Made by a program: the position numbers and the translations under genes
In this document: positions 23,006 through 24,091 of the stretch, in pieces
Layout of the letters: every line of letters begins with the position of its first letter
Numbering within the stretch: position 1 is the first letter of the stretch
Notes under the pieces: model-generated
Database searches by the model: none
What the model saw: the letters and a program-made list of their open reading frames with translations, nothing else
What the model was told of the DNA's origin: nothing
Origin: Candidatus Saccharimonadota bacterium
GTDB taxonomy: Bacteria > Patescibacteria > Saccharimonadia > Saccharimonadales > Nanosyncoccaceae
Assembly (NCBI GenBank): GCA_017429465.1
Contig: JAFROU010000072.1
Span: 1-24,091, forward strand
Length of the DNA stretch: 24,091 bases
Direction of reading: 5' to 3'

Positions 23006-23081
23006 GGGGGCGTAGCTCAGAGGTTAGAGCAGGCGGCTCATAACCGCTTGGTCATTGGTTCGATCCCAATCGCCCCCACCA
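23006..23081 (+). tRNA. tRNA with CAU anticodon, probably tRNA-Ile2 (lysidine-modified), CCA encoded
   Basis: A complete 76-base cloverleaf: acceptor GGGGGCG with CGCCCCC, D-stem GCTC/GAGC, anticodon stem GGCGG/CCGCT around the loop CTCATAA, a five-base variable loop, T-stem ATTGG/CCAAT with loop TTCGATC, discriminator A and encoded CCA. The anticodon is CAU. The 1-72 pair is G-C, so it is not an initiator tRNA-Met. From the D-loop to the variable loop (GGTTAGAGCAGGCG, CTCATAA, CGCTTGGTC) it is almost the E. coli tRNA-Ile2 sequence as I remember it, and differs more from elongator tRNA-Met. I favour tRNA-Ile(CAU), read as AUA after TilS modification; elongator Met remains possible. Confidence 0.95.
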
Positions 23082-23085
23082 AAAT

Positions 23086-23107
23086 TAACGGCTCAGCCGT
23101 TATTTTT
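23086..23107 (+). terminator. Intrinsic terminator after the tRNA
   Basis: TAACGGC (23086-23092) pairs with GCCGTTA (23096-23102) around a TCA loop, followed by TTTTT. It begins five bases after the encoded CCA. Confidence 0.87.
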
Positions 23108-23119
23108 ATATACTCATGC

Positions 23120-23148
23120 TTGCAAAAGTAGTATTTTTTATCTAAAAT
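23120..23148 (+). promoter_or_regulatory. Probable -35/-10 promoter of the Cys/Pro-tailed secreted protein gene
   Basis: TTGCAA (23120-23125), a 17-base spacer and TAAAAT (23143-23148) form a plausible sigma-70 promoter. The leader would be about 57 bases and ends in AGGAGGG at 23200-23206. A short GAGA/TCTC hairpin around 23168-23183 is too weak to call a regulator. Confidence 0.6.
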
Positions 23149-23211
23149 ATAAGGGATTTTACCTTGGGAGAGTAATCAATCTCATGAACTTTACTAACTA
23201 GGAGGGATTAA

Positions 23212-23802
23212 ATGAAAAAGCTTTTCCGAGTAATCCTAGCAATCACTCTGATCGTTGTCCTTTGTCTCTGCACTCCGGTAGCGGCATATGCATCCGATGG
23301 TAGCGAAGATGTCCCAGCCGTGGTCATCATCAAGAATCCTACCAAAGAGTATTTCCACACCGGTAGTCACTACTATTTCACCGCTGCGGCTCAAAACGCC
23401 ACAAGCATGAGGTGGATCCTAGTACACAACGAAACGTTAAAAGTCATCAACATCGAAGATGCTGCAGCTACTTTTAGCGGCCTGTCTACTACGACCACCG
23501 TAGATGAAAGTGGTAGAGATCGTGTTGATCTCTACAATATGCCCGCATCACTGGATAACTGGCGTGTGCAAGCCATTTATTACGATGCTAACGGAAAAGA
23601 ATATTGGACCAGTGGAGCAACCCTATATTGGATTAGGCCAGAGCCGGAACCCTGTTATCCGCCCTGCTGGAGTCCATGCCAGCCACCCTGCATTGTACCT
23701 TGCGCGCCGGTTTGCCCGCCCGATCCGCCAGTTATTATTATTCCGGACCCATGCTTGCCACCGCCCCCGCCAGGTCATCCAGGATGCCCACCTCCCCCGT
23801 AA
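23212..23802 (+). CDS. Secreted protein with Pro-rich, cysteine-every-four-residues tail, unknown family
   Basis: A 196-residue protein. The signal peptide is clear: MKKLFR, a hydrophobic core ILAITLIVVLCLC, and a likely cut after AYA at about residue 27. The mature body (28-143) is rich in beta-type residues and aromatics (TGSHYYFTAAAQNATSMRWI, NWRVQAIYYDANGKEYWTSG), suggesting one Ig-like domain. The last 50 residues are almost only Pro and Cys plus a few others. Cysteines sit at 148, 152, 156, 160, 164 and 168, exactly four apart, mostly as PC, then at 181 and 192, and the chain ends in PPPP. There is no membrane anchor or sortase signal. It has a leader with AGGAGG six to seven bases before the ATG. 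Base composition in the tail is clearly richer in G and C than in the neighbours. Function unknown. Confidence 0.85.
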   Translation: MKKLFRVILAITLIVVLCLCTPVAAYASDGSEDVPAVVIIKNPTKEYFHTGSHYYFTAAAQNATSMRWILVHNETLKVINIEDAAATFSGLSTTTTVDESGRDRVDLYNMPASLDNWRVQAIYYDANGKEYWTSGATLYWIRPEPEPCYPPCWSPCQPPCIVPCAPVCPPDPPVIIIPDPCLPPPPPGHPGCPPPP

Positions 23803-23852
23803 TAATGGGGTAGGTTTAACTGCTCCCAAGAGTAATATTATCTCTCCAGCAA

Positions 23853-23878
23853 GCGCCACCTTCACGGTGGCGCATTTT
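23853..23878 (+). terminator. Intrinsic terminator after the Cys/Pro-tailed protein gene
   Basis: GCGCCACC (23853-23860) pairs perfectly with GGTGGCGC (23866-23873) around TTCAC, followed by ATTTTAT. The stem is strong but the T run is short. Confidence 0.78.
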
Positions 23879-23895
23879 ATAGAAAACATAAGAAT

Positions 23896-23913
23896 TATAT
23901 ATTATAATATATA
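23896..23913. promoter_or_regulatory. AT palindrome with a -10 box before the last gene
   Basis: TATATATTATAATATATA is a perfect 18-base palindrome. It contains TATAAT on each strand; the plus-strand copy (23903-23908) lies 11 bases before the ATG at 23920. No TG element precedes it, and no divergent gene lies to the left, so a minus-strand transcript would run into the terminator and antisense to the Cys/Pro gene. Confidence 0.55.
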
Positions 23914-23919
23914 TACCAA

Positions 23920-24091
23920 ATGGAAAAGATTAAGACTAAAATACGCCAAACCTTATATAAGATTAGGCATGACTATTTAGATTATGGTAATATCATTCTA
24001 TTTATTGCTATTATTCTTTGTCTTAGCTGGACCTATGGCTCAATTGCTGCTATGTCCCGTAACTGGGAACTTGCCGAAAAAATTGCCACTA
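23920..24091 (+). CDS. Single-pass membrane protein, 5' part only, possibly FtsB/DivIC-like
   Basis: The first 57 residues of a protein cut by the right edge. A basic start (MEKIKTKIRQTLYKIRHD) leads to a membrane segment at about 24-42 (NIILFIAIILCLSWTYGSIA), followed by AAMSRNWELAEKIAT, which could begin an extracytoplasmic coiled coil. Short basic head, one helix, then a coiled coil is the outline of FtsB/DivIC division proteins and of many other anchored proteins, so the suggestion is weak. The start codon lies 11 bases after a -10 box, and no SD is seen. Confidence 0.65.
   Translation, partial: MEKIKTKIRQTLYKIRHDYLDYGNIILFIAIILCLSWTYGSIAAMSRNWELAEKIAT

Noticed and set aside
23006..23081. 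Initiator tRNA-Met
   Set aside because: The first acceptor pair is G-C, where bacterial initiators have an unpaired C-A.
23165..23186. Riboswitch or attenuator in the leader of the Cys/Pro-tailed gene
   Set aside because: Only a four-base-pair stem with an eight-base loop is visible, and the leader is too short for a known class.
23623..23889. Open frame on the minus strand over the same tail
   Set aside because: Trp/Arg-rich translation produced by the antisense of proline codons; no start signals.
23504..23980. Long open frame overlapping the Cys/Pro-tailed gene in another frame
   Set aside because: It runs through the terminator hairpin and the AT palindrome, has no SD or promoter, and its residue make-up (Arg/His/Pro-rich) is that of an out-of-frame shadow of the G/C-rich tail.
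1..24091. Alternative genetic code with UGA as glycine
   Set aside because: Conserved proteins end cleanly at TGA in ATGA overlaps and none needs an in-frame UGA to be read.
1..24091. CRISPR arrays, insertion sequences, phage genes or integration sites
   Set aside because: No regularly spaced repeats, transposase, integrase or flanking duplications were seen.

Overview
The window looks like a piece of a small, tightly packed genome from a Patescibacteria (CPR) cell, most likely a Saccharibacteria (TM7). The supports are indirect. Genes abut or overlap by 1-23 bases. There is a 67-residue protein of a type I recall from CPR genomes. Several conserved enzymes (Pta, the MurC-type ligase) are shorter than usual, and the envelope genes look monoderm. 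UGA is used as a stop (ends of the ABC ATPase, glmM and the secreted two-cysteine protein), which argues against the UGA=Gly code of Absconditabacteria and Gracilibacteria. No stretch over 300 bases lacks a gene. No mobile element, CRISPR array or rRNA was seen.

Region 1 (1-14110) is a surface-polysaccharide locus. On the minus strand are the start of a UDP-GlcNAc 4,6-dehydratase, a DHHW protein plus MBOAT pair (polysaccharide O-acetylation), a GT4 glycosyltransferase, and the ATPase and permease of an ABC polysaccharide exporter. On the plus strand are two tandem GT2 glycosyltransferases, then (after minus-strand galE) glmS, a polyprenyl-phosphate sugar-1-phosphate transferase, a second GT4 and an O-antigen polymerase/ligase-type membrane protein. 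Together they supply sugar nucleotides, load the first sugar on the lipid carrier, extend, polymerise, export and O-acetylate a glycan.

Region 2 (14111-17873) is a minus-strand operon pta-glmM-GNAT, read away from a plus-strand SufS-type cysteine desulfurase. GlmS and GlmM make glucosamine phosphates. The GNAT has a GNA1-like outline and could supply the acetylation step.

Region 3 (17894-21943) holds a three-gene envelope cassette: a membrane-anchored thioredoxin-like CxxC protein, a secreted protein with two cysteines, and a small anchored protein with an internal LPETG. It then has a shortened MurC/Mpl-type ligase, another two-cysteine membrane protein, and the strongly promoted 67-residue protein.

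Region 4 (22034-24091) has an AEC-family permease, a CAU-anticodon tRNA that resembles tRNA-Ile2 more than tRNA-Met, a secreted protein with a Pro-rich cysteine-every-four-residues tail, and the start of a membrane protein cut by the window edge.

The most striking pattern is regulatory. Nearly every first gene of a transcription unit has an extended -10 box (TGN-TATAAT) ending 6-10 bases before the ATG, so its mRNA should start at or next to AUG. Genes inside operons, and three genes with a leader, instead carry Shine-Dalgarno (SD) sequences. Three divergent pairs share overlapping, symmetrical -10 boxes in gaps of 16-37 bases.
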